Assembly (NCBI GenBank): GCA_045599345.1
Contig: JAZRVV010000018.1
Location: 1-32,631, forward strand
DNA from: UBA1227 sp045599345
GTDB lineage: Bacteria; Bacillota; Clostridia; Oscillospirales; Acutalibacteraceae
Length of the DNA: 32,631 nucleotides
Direction of reading: 5' to 3'
The translations under genes and the position numbers were made by a program. This document shows, in pieces, positions 8,111-16,175 of this stretch (within the stretch, counting starts at the first letter, position 1; each line of letters begins with the position of its first letter). Below the pieces are notes generated by a model. It saw only the letters and a program-made list of their open reading frames with translations, made no database searches and was not told where the DNA came from.

Positions 8111-9457
8111 ATGGATTTTCAAGGAAAAAGAGTTCTTGTAGTTGGTCTTGCCCGCTCGGGCATGGCCGCCATCAAGGTTTTACATACCCTTGGTGCTACA
8201 ATTATTCTTTCTGAATCAAAGAAAAAAGAGGATATCAAGGAGCTTGATACATTGCTCTCACTTGGTGTCACAATAGTTGACCAATCTCTTGAGGTTGCAG
8301 AGGGTGAATATGACCTCTGCGTTAAAAATCCAGGTGTTCACAACGACATTCCCTTTATGGTGAAACTCTATGAGAGAAATGTCCCTGTAATTACTGAAAT
8401 TGAGCTCGCTTTCCAAGTTGCAAAGCCACAACATTTCATTGCAATTACAGGTACTAATGGCAAGACAACAACTTCTACCCTTGTTCACGAGATACTATCT
8501 CGCAAGTATGGAAATAAGGCACACCTTTGTGGCAACATCGGCATTCCACTCTGTGAGATAGTGATGAATGAAAATCTCCTAAACGAGGGAGGCCACTACA
8601 TCACACTTGAGATATCAAATTATCAACTTGTAAACATAGACAAGTTTCACCCAGATGTTGCAACCATTATCAACTTAACACCGGATCATATCGATGTTCA
8701 TGGTTCGCTTGACGCATATTATAAATCAAAAACTGAAGTGTATCGCAACATGGATGAGGATGACACGTTCATTTTGAATTCCGATGATGAGACACTTCGT
8801 CAATACGTTGATAGGTACAAGGTACCTGCAACTGTCAAGACAATTAGTCTTGACAGAGATGACGCCGATGCGTGCATCAAGGACGGCAAGATGATAATTG
8901 ATGGTGAGGCTGTGCTCACCCTTGGCAGCATTCGCTTGCCAGGTCGCCACAACCTTCAAAATGTTATCATTGCCGTATCTTGTGCCAAGGCAATCGGCGT
9001 AGAGAACAGCTTCATTGTTGAAGCTGTAGAAGCATTCACCGGTGTTGAGCACCGAATCGAATTTGTGCGCGAACTAAATGGCGTTCGCTACTATAACGAT
9101 TCAAAGGGCACCAACACCGATGCAACGGTAACTGCACTTAAGGCATTTGACCACGGTGTAATTTTACTAATAGGTGGTTTTGAAAAGGGACTTCCTATGG
9201 ATGATGTAAAAGCAAACCTTGGCTGCGTTAAAAAGGTTATCGGTTTTGGCGCCTGCGGTGAGCGACTTGTTCGCGATACAGTAGGCGATGACGGCATCGT
9301 TGTATCCGATTTGGCGGAGGCAGTTGATGCGTCAGTAAAAATAGCGGAGGCTGGGGATACAGTTTTGCTTTCTCCAACCACCAGTTCATTTGACCAGTAC
9401 TCCTGTTTTGAGGAGCGTGGCGATCATTTCAAAGAGCTTGTAAATGCTCTGGGTTAA
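8111..9457 (+). CDS. murD: UDP-N-acetylmuramoyl-L-alanine--D-glutamate ligase
   Basis: MurD adds D-glutamate to UDP-MurNAc-L-alanine in cytoplasmic peptidoglycan synthesis. An N-terminal Rossmann-like domain begins VLVVGLARSGMAA. The ATP site GTNGKTTT spans residues 114-121 with Lys118. LTPDHIDVHGSLDAYYKSK and the C-terminal domain (YYNDSKGTNTDAT, LLSPTTSSFDQY) are typical of MurD. Length of 448 residues is normal. The next gene, murI, makes its substrate D-glutamate, a sensible pairing. GGAGG precedes the ATG. Confidence 0.97.
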   Translation: MDFQGKRVLVVGLARSGMAAIKVLHTLGATIILSESKKKEDIKELDTLLSLGVTIVDQSLEVAEGEYDLCVKNPGVHNDIPFMVKLYERNVPVITEIELAFQVAKPQHFIAITGTNGKTTTSTLVHEILSRKYGNKAHLCGNIGIPLCEIVMNENLLNEGGHYITLEISNYQLVNIDKFHPDVATIINLTPDHIDVHGSLDAYYKSKTEVYRNMDEDDTFILNSDDETLRQYVDRYKVPATVKTISLDRDDADACIKDGKMIIDGEAVLTLGSIRLPGRHNLQNVIIAVSCAKAIGVENSFIVEAVEAFTGVEHRIEFVRELNGVRYYNDSKGTNTDATVTALKAFDHGVILLIGGFEKGLPMDDVKANLGCVKKVIGFGACGERLVRDTVGDDGIVVSDLAEAVDASVKIAEAGDTVLLSPTTSSFDQYSCFEERGDHFKELVNALG

Positions 9458-9477
9458 CTAACGAAAAGGAAAACAAG

Positions 9478-10284
9478 ATGTCAAACAACAGCTACATCGG
9501 CGTATTTGATTCAGGTATTGGTGGCCTTACAGTTGTCAAGGCAATCGCTGACAATATGCCAAACGAAAACATAATATATTTCGGCGACACAGCCCATGTG
9601 CCATACGGTACAAGGTCTAAGCGCCAGATAACTGAATACGTTTTAGCCGATGTTAAGTTCCTTAACACCTTTGACTTAAAGGCAATTGTTATTGCATGTA
9701 ACACGGCTGACTCAATTGCTAGGAGCACAGTAGAAGAGTTATATGATTTGCCAATATTCGGTGTGGTAGACCCAGCATCAAAACGTGCTGCAGAGATTAC
9801 AAAGAATGGCAAGATAGGTGTTATCGCTACAAATGCGACGATAAACAGTGGAGCTTATAATGCTGCTATTGCGAAGTACAAACCGGACGCTACGGTAATA
9901 GGTGCTGCGTGTCCGCTCTTCGTTCCACTTGTTGAAAACGGACGTTTTACCAAGGGTGACATTGTTATTGAGACAGTGGTCCGTGAGTACCTAGACCCGC
10001 TCGTTGCCAAAGGCATCGATACACTGGTGCTAGGCTGCACTCACTATCCGCTACTGTCAGATATTATCGAAGGCCTCTATCCAAGCCTTCAAATTATCAG
10101 TTCATCGGGCGCTGCCGCTGACACATTAAGGCAGAGCCTTGAAGCGAATAACCTTGTCGGAGATAGTGACGACAGCATTCGCAAATACTTCGTCAGTGAC
10201 GACGCCGAGGGCTTTAAGCGTCAAGCCCAAGTCTTTATGGGAGATGCACTAGGCGGCGACGTCACACAAGTAAATTTAGATTAA
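9478..10284 (+). CDS. murI: Glutamate racemase
   Basis: MurI interconverts L- and D-glutamate and supplies D-glutamate to MurD, encoded just upstream. Both catalytic cysteines are present: Cys74 in VIACNTADS and Cys187 in LGCTHYPLL. The substrate loop DSGIGGLTV (residues 11-19) and YFGDTAHVPYG are intact. Length of 268 residues is normal. It is followed after 13 bases by the first signalling gene, whose AAAGGAGG site overlaps the murI stop. Confidence 0.97.
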   Translation: MSNNSYIGVFDSGIGGLTVVKAIADNMPNENIIYFGDTAHVPYGTRSKRQITEYVLADVKFLNTFDLKAIVIACNTADSIARSTVEELYDLPIFGVVDPASKRAAEITKNGKIGVIATNATINSGAYNAAIAKYKPDATVIGAACPLFVPLVENGRFTKGDIVIETVVREYLDPLVAKGIDTLVLGCTHYPLLSDIIEGLYPSLQIISSSGAAADTLRQSLEANNLVGDSDDSIRKYFVSDDAEGFKRQAQVFMGDALGGDVTQVNLD

Positions 10285-10297
10285 AGGAGGGACATAG

Positions 10298-11377
10298 GTG
10301 AATCAAACCGAGAGATTTCTTGACAAGCTTACCAAGCGACTTTGGGATAAGAACTATCCACGATCATTGATTCTTTTCAATGTTGTAAACATTGTTCAAA
10401 CACTCGCTGGAATATTGTTTATTGCCATGTCCTTCATTTTTAAAGCAGAAGGTCATATGGACCTTGTTGTAAGTATCATATTGACTCTGTGGTCCATATT
10501 TGCAATTGTGCTTGTATCAATTTTTATTGAGGACTTTGAAAAAGTATTGATTTTCTGCCATGCAGTCACGTCATTCATTATTGTGCCACTAATGTTTTAT
10601 TTTTATGGCAAACTCTATGCATGTGCACTTTTCATCATGGCAATTGCATCAATCCATTCCTACATAATGATTGATGGCAAATGGGAGCAGATAGTCTTTA
10701 CGGCAACTCTTAATATTTACTATATTGCGTGGATAATATTGTCACTATATAAACCAGAGTGGTTCCCATATCAAGAACCTGCCACTATGCTTTCCTGGTA
10801 TTACATAGTAGCGACATTTATCGTTAATATTTACATTATCGGCATGGCGCGACTCTTTGTTTATCTGTTCCAATCAGACAGCGCAAAGACAAAGGAAATA
10901 CTAGAAAAAGTAAACGATGCCAGCGTTCGTGATACATTGACTGGTGCCTACAATGAAAAAGGTGGTCGTGATTATCTCGATTCCGCTATGAAGAAGGCAT
11001 GGGATCACGGCAAATCATTCTGTTTCTTAGTCTTGGAAGTTGATTATGGCGAGAGCCGTGGCAACAAATACATTGAGGACGTATTGCTCCTCAATGCGTA
11101 TGATAGTTGCCGCCAATACTTGTCTTCTGACGCAGTTATTGCAAAATATGGTAAAAGCAAATTCTTTGCAGTTATTCCAAATTGCACCGATGCTGCTGAA
11201 GCTGAAGAGATAATTGTTGGTATTGGTGCTCAGTTTAATTCGGGCAAAGAAAATGAAAGTATTGAGGATGGTAAGCTCTATATCGGAAGGTATTTCTTGA
11301 AACGTGGTATATCTGCCGATTTGCTTATCGAATCAGCTGAAATTGACCTTCGTGGTAGAATGGGGGCGGTTTCATGA
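10298..11377 (+). CDS. Six-helix membrane protein with degenerate GGDEF domain
   Basis: The N-terminal half (about 25-205) has six predicted membrane helices. The C-terminal half (about 210-359) aligns by eye with GGDEF domains: VRDTLTGAYNEKGGRDYL is the usual opening (DxLTGxxNR), and AKYGKSKFFAVIPN sits where RYGGDEFxxxLP should be. The signature is GKSKF, so metal and GTP chemistry should be lost and diguanylate cyclase activity is unlikely. The GTG start at 10298 is chosen because AAAGGAGG ends 7 bases before it. The next gene overlaps by four bases. It may sense a signal or scaffold the downstream kinase; that is inference. Confidence 0.8.
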   Translation: MNQTERFLDKLTKRLWDKNYPRSLILFNVVNIVQTLAGILFIAMSFIFKAEGHMDLVVSIILTLWSIFAIVLVSIFIEDFEKVLIFCHAVTSFIIVPLMFYFYGKLYACALFIMAIASIHSYIMIDGKWEQIVFTATLNIYYIAWIILSLYKPEWFPYQEPATMLSWYYIVATFIVNIYIIGMARLFVYLFQSDSAKTKEILEKVNDASVRDTLTGAYNEKGGRDYLDSAMKKAWDHGKSFCFLVLEVDYGESRGNKYIEDVLLLNAYDSCRQYLSSDAVIAKYGKSKFFAVIPNCTDAAEAEEIIVGIGAQFNSGKENESIEDGKLYIGRYFLKRGISADLLIESAEIDLRGRMGAVS

Positions 11378-12501
11378 GTGATTTACTTAAAGTTGCAAAA
11401 AATATTTTCCTTGGAATAATAACTTTTCAATTTGATGACGAAATTCGTAATGCACGTTTTTACGACATCCTCTTTAGTGCGCTAATACAGTTTGCACTTT
11501 TCCTTGCAGCAGCGCTTTTGACCCACAATATAATTGCATCATTTGCAATGACAGCGGGCCTTATTATTACAATTGCATTCATTGTTTACCATAGGACTTC
11601 TCCTAGCATGAGAGTTGGCAAGAGAGCAATAATTTTCTTTGCGCTTTATGGTTGCATATTTTTGCCAGTTATCTTTTTCTACGTTGGTGCAGACGATATG
11701 TTGCTTGAGTTCCTTCTCATGTATTTCTGCTTCTGCATATTCTTCGTAATTGATTTTTGGCCGTCAATGGCAATTATTACCCTTACATTTGTATCGACAG
11801 TAACTATATCAATTTTCCGCTCCAAACTGGAGATGTATATATCTCCACTTACAGTGTCAGACACAAGTATGATAATATTCTCTGTCTCGACATTCTTTGT
11901 AGCGGTATTTACGATTGGTTCAATTGTAAGGAAGACGATTGTATACTATAACGAGGAACGTGAGCGTACATCAGAGCTCTTTGATGAGTATCATGCAAAG
12001 CTCTATTTGCATGAGGAGAAGAGTGCGTATAACGACCGTTTCCTTATTTCTCATCTTTCAAATCTTGCAAGAGAGGCTGAACAGGGTCAAATAGACAGTT
12101 TTGCAGTAGCAATGCTTTCTATCCGCAACATTGAGATGCTTATCAATTTGACGGATGAGCAAAAGATGGAGACAATGACCCTCTTTGCTAAAAAGATTAA
12201 TGCTGTTCTTGATGAGGATGACGTGCTTATCAAACAGGATAAGAATAAATACGTAATAGTAATCAAGGATAGCAACAAAGATGATGTCAAATTAAAACTT
12301 AGACGCATCAGTTCAAGTATTGGACTTACTATGTTCCAATATTTTCCAAAGTATAAGCTGTCCCTAGACATAGGTTTCGCTATGTACGACAAAGAGTCAA
12401 CTGTAAGCAACATGATTGCGCGTGTTGAGGAAAACTATGAAAACTCAAAACGCCATAGTGTTAGCAAAATTGTCGGGGGGGGGGTAATGCTAAATGAGTA
12501 A
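11374..12501 (+). CDS. Second six-helix membrane protein with highly degenerate GGDEF-like domain
   Basis: This has the same plan as its upstream neighbour: helices over about residues 30-190, then a coiled stretch (YNEERERTSELFDEYHAKL) and a C-terminal domain of about 150 residues. LIKQDKNKYVIVIKD occupies the place of the GGDEF strand-turn, with no acidic signature left and no recognisable DxLTGxxN. The relationship to GGDEF is therefore weaker and rests on pattern and neighbourhood. The ATGA overlap with the previous gene implies coupled translation. Its last codons contain ten G in a row (12475-12484), and its end overlaps the kinase start by eight bases. Confidence 0.7.
   Translation: MSDLLKVAKNIFLGIITFQFDDEIRNARFYDILFSALIQFALFLAAALLTHNIIASFAMTAGLIITIAFIVYHRTSPSMRVGKRAIIFFALYGCIFLPVIFFYVGADDMLLEFLLMYFCFCIFFVIDFWPSMAIITLTFVSTVTISIFRSKLEMYISPLTVSDTSMIIFSVSTFFVAVFTIGSIVRKTIVYYNEERERTSELFDEYHAKLYLHEEKSAYNDRFLISHLSNLAREAEQGQIDSFAVAMLSIRNIEMLINLTDEQKMETMTLFAKKINAVLDEDDVLIKQDKNKYVIVIKDSNKDDVKLKLRRISSSIGLTMFQYFPKYKLSLDIGFAMYDKESTVSNMIARVEENYENSKRHSVSKIVGGGVMLNE
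12475..12484 (+). repeat. Homopolymer tract of ten G at a gene junction
   Basis: Ten consecutive G bases encode the last glycines of the 11374-12501 gene and end 9 bases before the kinase ATG at 12494, where they also serve as its ribosome binding site. No other run like it is seen in the window. Such tracts are prone to slipped-strand mispairing. Confidence 0.9.
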
Positions 12502-14785
12502 TGGATTAGTTGCTAGTGCTACAAGTCTTTATGCAATTTTTGATTTGCTTTGTGCAGGTATCCTCGCAGGACTTGAAGTAGGAACCCTCGGCAAGGGCTT
12601 TAAAGATAAGGATGTTCGTATCCTTTATTGGGTGCTCTTGTCACAGAGTGCATTCTTTATGCTTGACTTTTTCTGGGTGCTTGTTGATGGCAATATAAAT
12701 ATCCCAGAAAACATCAACTACTTAATCAATGCATGTTACTTTGGCACATCTGGCATCTGTGCATACGTATGGCTTTCCTTTGTTGATTACAAGGTTAATG
12801 GCTTTATGAAGGGCACAGAGTTTAAACTTATTCTTGCCATTCCAACTTTTGTAATTGCATTCCTTGCTTTTACTGCCCCTTGGAACGGACTCCTCTTTAC
12901 AATAGGAGAGGGCAATTTCTATCAGCGTGGACCACTGTATTTATTCCAGCCAATAATCACATACATATATGTTATTCTGGCTGCGCTAACTGCGGTCTTC
13001 TGTTCTTCAAAACACAGGCTTACACTTCCTCGTTCGAGTGAGCGTTCGTTTGTTATATTTGCACTGATTCCTATCGCAGGTGGACTGTATCAGTATTTCA
13101 ATCCTGGTCTTCCAGTATTAAATGGCTGTATGACCATGGCAATAGTTTACATCTACATCATCCTCCAGCGTGAGGAGGGCGATAATCAAAAGGCCATCAT
13201 CGAATATCTTTCAAATGACTATAGGATGGTTATGCTTGTAGAAGGCATAACCGGTGCCATTACGACCTATCGTGGTGAGCACTATGTAGTAGATACGCTT
13301 GGCAAACCTTCGACAAGTTTTAGTAGCTTTGAGGAATTTGTAAAAGAAATGGCGAAAACAGCTGTTTTCGAGGATGACCGCGAAGAATTTATTGCAGCTT
13401 TGTCGCAGGATAGAATTGAGTACGCATTTAGAAGAAGCCCTGAGTACTATGTAGACTTTAGACTTCTCTTTGGTGGAGAGTATGTATATTGTCAAATGAA
13501 GTTGGTTATGCCACAGAGCGACCAGATTGATTCATACATGCTCGTTGGCTATCACATCATAGATGAACAGATCAAAAAGGAGAAGGAAGTACAGGGCGAG
13601 CTTGAGCTTGCGCGAGAAGCTGCGGAAACAGCAAATAGGACCAAGTCATCCTTCCTCTTCAACATGTCTCATGACATTCGTACTCCTATGAATGCCATCT
13701 TGGGCTTTGCCAATATGGCAAAGAAGTATTCGGACGATAAGGAAAAGGTTGAGGAGTGTATCGATAAAGTTCAAACTTCTGGAACACACCTTCTTGGCCT
13801 TATCAACGATATCCTTGATATGGCACGTATCGAGAGCGGTAAAATTTCAATTGAGACTGAACCTATGGACGTTCGTGAAGCATCCGATAGGCTTACAACT
13901 ATCCTTGGCGACCTTGCAAGGGACAAGGATATCAAACTTAACCTCTCTCTTGAGGAAGTTGAGAATCCATACGTTTACGTTGACGAACTCCATGTAAATC
14001 AGATACTCCTCAACATCATCTCCAATGCTGTTAAGTATACCGAGAATGGTGGTAGAGTTGATATTACTATCAAGGAAATGTTGTCTAGTGATGCAGATAA
14101 GGCCCATTATCGATTCATTGTTTCTGATACTGGTATCGGCATGACAGAGGAATTCCTTGAGCACGTATTCGACTCGTTTGAGCGTGATAAGAATGAGGCT
14201 ATTTCAGGCATTCAAGGTACAGGCCTTGGTATGTCTATTACAAAGCGCCTTGTTGATATTATGCACGGTAATATTGAGGTAGAGAGTACGCTTGGTGAAG
14301 GATCAACATTTACTGTTGATTTGGAATTTAAAAAATACGAAGGCGACTTCTTGGCACTTCGCACAGCAGAGGCTGAGCAGGAGCAAGAGGCAACAGAGAT
14401 TACGCTTGATGGCAAGCGTATCCTCCTTGTTGACGATAATGAGCTCAACCGTGAGATTGCGAGCGAAATTCTTGCCGAAACAGGCGCCATAATTGAAGAG
14501 GCTGAGGACGGTGTTGAGGCATATGACAAGGTCCGCGAGTCTGAGCCTGGTTACTATGACATAGTACTTATGGACGTTCAGATGCCTCGTATGAATGGTT
14601 ATGAATCAACCAAGGCAATTAGGGCCCTTGAGAATGAGGCGCTCGCAAGCATCCCTATCATCGCTATGACAGCAAATGCATTTGATGAGGATAGGGAGGA
14701 TGCAATGGCAGCTGGTATGAACGAGCATATCGCAAAGCCAGTTGATATTGTCAAACTCTTTGATTGTCTAAGAAAGATACTTTAA
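12494..14785 (+). CDS. Hybrid sensor histidine kinase with 7-helix membrane sensor and receiver
   Basis: The N terminus (about 10-230) carries seven predicted helices. A PAS-like domain follows (about 238-355), related to those of the minus-strand kinase at 16176, then a short coiled coil. The HisKA box FLFNMSHDIRTPMN has the phospho-acceptor His393. The HATPase domain shows VNQILLNIISNAVKYT (N box), DTGIGM (G1) and GTGLGMSI (G2). The receiver begins RILLVDDNE and has phospho-acceptor Asp694 in VLMDVQMPRMNGYE. There is no DNA-binding output domain, and no separate response regulator lies nearby. It is coupled to two degenerate-GGDEF membrane proteins upstream. Confidence 0.93.
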   Translation: MSNGLVASATSLYAIFDLLCAGILAGLEVGTLGKGFKDKDVRILYWVLLSQSAFFMLDFFWVLVDGNINIPENINYLINACYFGTSGICAYVWLSFVDYKVNGFMKGTEFKLILAIPTFVIAFLAFTAPWNGLLFTIGEGNFYQRGPLYLFQPIITYIYVILAALTAVFCSSKHRLTLPRSSERSFVIFALIPIAGGLYQYFNPGLPVLNGCMTMAIVYIYIILQREEGDNQKAIIEYLSNDYRMVMLVEGITGAITTYRGEHYVVDTLGKPSTSFSSFEEFVKEMAKTAVFEDDREEFIAALSQDRIEYAFRRSPEYYVDFRLLFGGEYVYCQMKLVMPQSDQIDSYMLVGYHIIDEQIKKEKEVQGELELAREAAETANRTKSSFLFNMSHDIRTPMNAILGFANMAKKYSDDKEKVEECIDKVQTSGTHLLGLINDILDMARIESGKISIETEPMDVREASDRLTTILGDLARDKDIKLNLSLEEVENPYVYVDELHVNQILLNIISNAVKYTENGGRVDITIKEMLSSDADKAHYRFIVSDTGIGMTEEFLEHVFDSFERDKNEAISGIQGTGLGMSITKRLVDIMHGNIEVESTLGEGSTFTVDLEFKKYEGDFLALRTAEAEQEQEATEITLDGKRILLVDDNELNREIASEILAETGAIIEEAEDGVEAYDKVRESEPGYYDIVLMDVQMPRMNGYESTKAIRALENEALASIPIIAMTANAFDEDREDAMAAGMNEHIAKPVDIVKLFDCLRKIL

Positions 14786-14786
14786 G

Positions 14787-16130
14787 ATGTTAAACAAAAA
14801 TCAAGATATCAAATTGCATATCGATGGTATGACCGCCGAAGGCCAAGGTGTTGGACACTTCGACGGTCAAGCCGTTTTTGTCAAAGATTCAGCGATAGGC
14901 GACTATCTTGATGTTCATATCATTCTTGCTAAGAAGACCTACGCTATTGGCAAGATAAACAAGGTTCTTGAGCCGTCGAAAGACAGGCAAGCACCGGATT
15001 GTGCAGTTGCCGGTAAGTGTGGCGGATGTGCATACCGCCATATCTCGTACGAGGCGGAGCTTGGCATCAAAGCACAAAAGGTGCAGGATGCATTTGCTCG
15101 CCTTGGTCACATCGACATAAAGCTCGACCCAATCAAGGGCAGCGATGTTGATGGATATCGCAACAAGGCTCAATACCCTGTGTCTCGTGACACAAGGGAT
15201 AACCAGCCACTTATTGGCTTCTATGCATTCAACTCGCATCGCATAGTTCCCCAAATGGACTGTAAGCTTCAGTCCCCGGTTTTCTTTGATGTGCTGACAA
15301 TCATTAAAAATTGGATGATCGACAACAATATCAGCACATATAATGAGGCGACTCGCAAGGGACTCATGCGACACATCTATATCCGCCGTGCGGAGTTTAC
15401 GGGTGAAGTTATGGTTTGCCTTGTAATAAATGGCGAGGATTTGCCAAATGCCAAGGCACTTCTTGATGAGCTCACTGTTGGAATTCCAAGCCTTAGGACA
15501 GTGGTGCTCAATATCAACAAATCAGATTCTAATGTTGTTCTTGGCAAGGCAAACAAGGTCCTTTTAGGGGACGGTTATATAAATGAAAAAATACTTGGAA
15601 AAACATTTAGGATTTCTCCGCTTTCGTTCTTCCAAGTAAATAGTAAACAATGTGAAATACTCTATCGCAACGCAGCGCTCTTTGCTGGACTTACTGGTGA
15701 GGAGACACTGCTTGACCTCTATTGTGGCACTGGTACAATCGGCCTTACTATGGCCGATGATGTAAAGCGCCTTGTTGGCGTTGAGATAGTGCCAGAGGCA
15801 ATCGAGGACGCCAAGGTTAACGCCACAATAAATGGCATAGACAATGCCGAATTTTACTGTGGCGATGCAGCAGACGTTGCGAAGCGACTTGACATCAAGC
15901 CTGATGTCGTATTGGTTGACCCGCCTCGCAAGGGTATGGCCGAGAGCCTCATCGATACTGTTGTATCGATGAATCCAAAGCGCGTCGTCTATATCTCTTG
16001 CGATCCGGCAACGCTCGCGCGCGACTGCGCTCGCTTTGAGGAGCGCGGCTACCATACGCTCCGCGCCCGTCCAATTGACATGTTCCCGCGCACGAGCCAC
16101 GTTGAGACGGTGGCATTGCTAACAAAATAA
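14787..16130 (+). CDS. rlmD: 23S rRNA (uracil-C5)-methyltransferase, RlmD/RlmCD type
   Basis: Uses S-adenosylmethionine to methylate uracil C5 in 23S rRNA. A TRAM domain (about 1-60) is followed by the Fe-S cysteines Cys72, Cys78 and Cys81 (CAVAGKCGGC) and Cys159. The methyltransferase domain has LLDLYCGTGTIGL (SAM site), DPPRKGM and the nucleophile Cys405 in VYISCDPATLARD. In Firmicutes the relative RlmCD modifies two sites (U747 and U1939), so the exact target is uncertain. It starts one base after the kinase stop with a poor ribosome binding site, so translation probably relies on coupling. It is the last gene before a terminator. Confidence 0.93.
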   Translation: MLNKNQDIKLHIDGMTAEGQGVGHFDGQAVFVKDSAIGDYLDVHIILAKKTYAIGKINKVLEPSKDRQAPDCAVAGKCGGCAYRHISYEAELGIKAQKVQDAFARLGHIDIKLDPIKGSDVDGYRNKAQYPVSRDTRDNQPLIGFYAFNSHRIVPQMDCKLQSPVFFDVLTIIKNWMIDNNISTYNEATRKGLMRHIYIRRAEFTGEVMVCLVINGEDLPNAKALLDELTVGIPSLRTVVLNINKSDSNVVLGKANKVLLGDGYINEKILGKTFRISPLSFFQVNSKQCEILYRNAALFAGLTGEETLLDLYCGTGTIGLTMADDVKRLVGVEIVPEAIEDAKVNATINGIDNAEFYCGDAADVAKRLDIKPDVVLVDPPRKGMAESLIDTVVSMNPKRVVYISCDPATLARDCARFEERGYHTLRARPIDMFPRTSHVETVALLTK

Positions 16131-16138
16131 AAAAACAA

Positions 16139-16172
16139 ATGGCGGTACGAAAACGTACCGCCATTTTGCTAT
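16139..16172. terminator. Bidirectional terminator between rlmD and the tandem-PAS kinase
   Basis: A perfect 11-bp stem (ATGGCGGTACG, 16139-16149, with 16154-16164) closes on an AAAA loop. It is followed by TTT-GCTATTT on the plus strand. On the minus strand it is followed by a strong TTTG-TTTTTTT run. Both flanking genes end here. Confidence 0.93.
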
Positions 16173-16175
16173 TTA

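Noticed and set aside
10298..11377. Active diguanylate cyclase
   Set aside because: The GGDEF signature is replaced by GKSKF, so the metal-binding and catalytic residues are missing.
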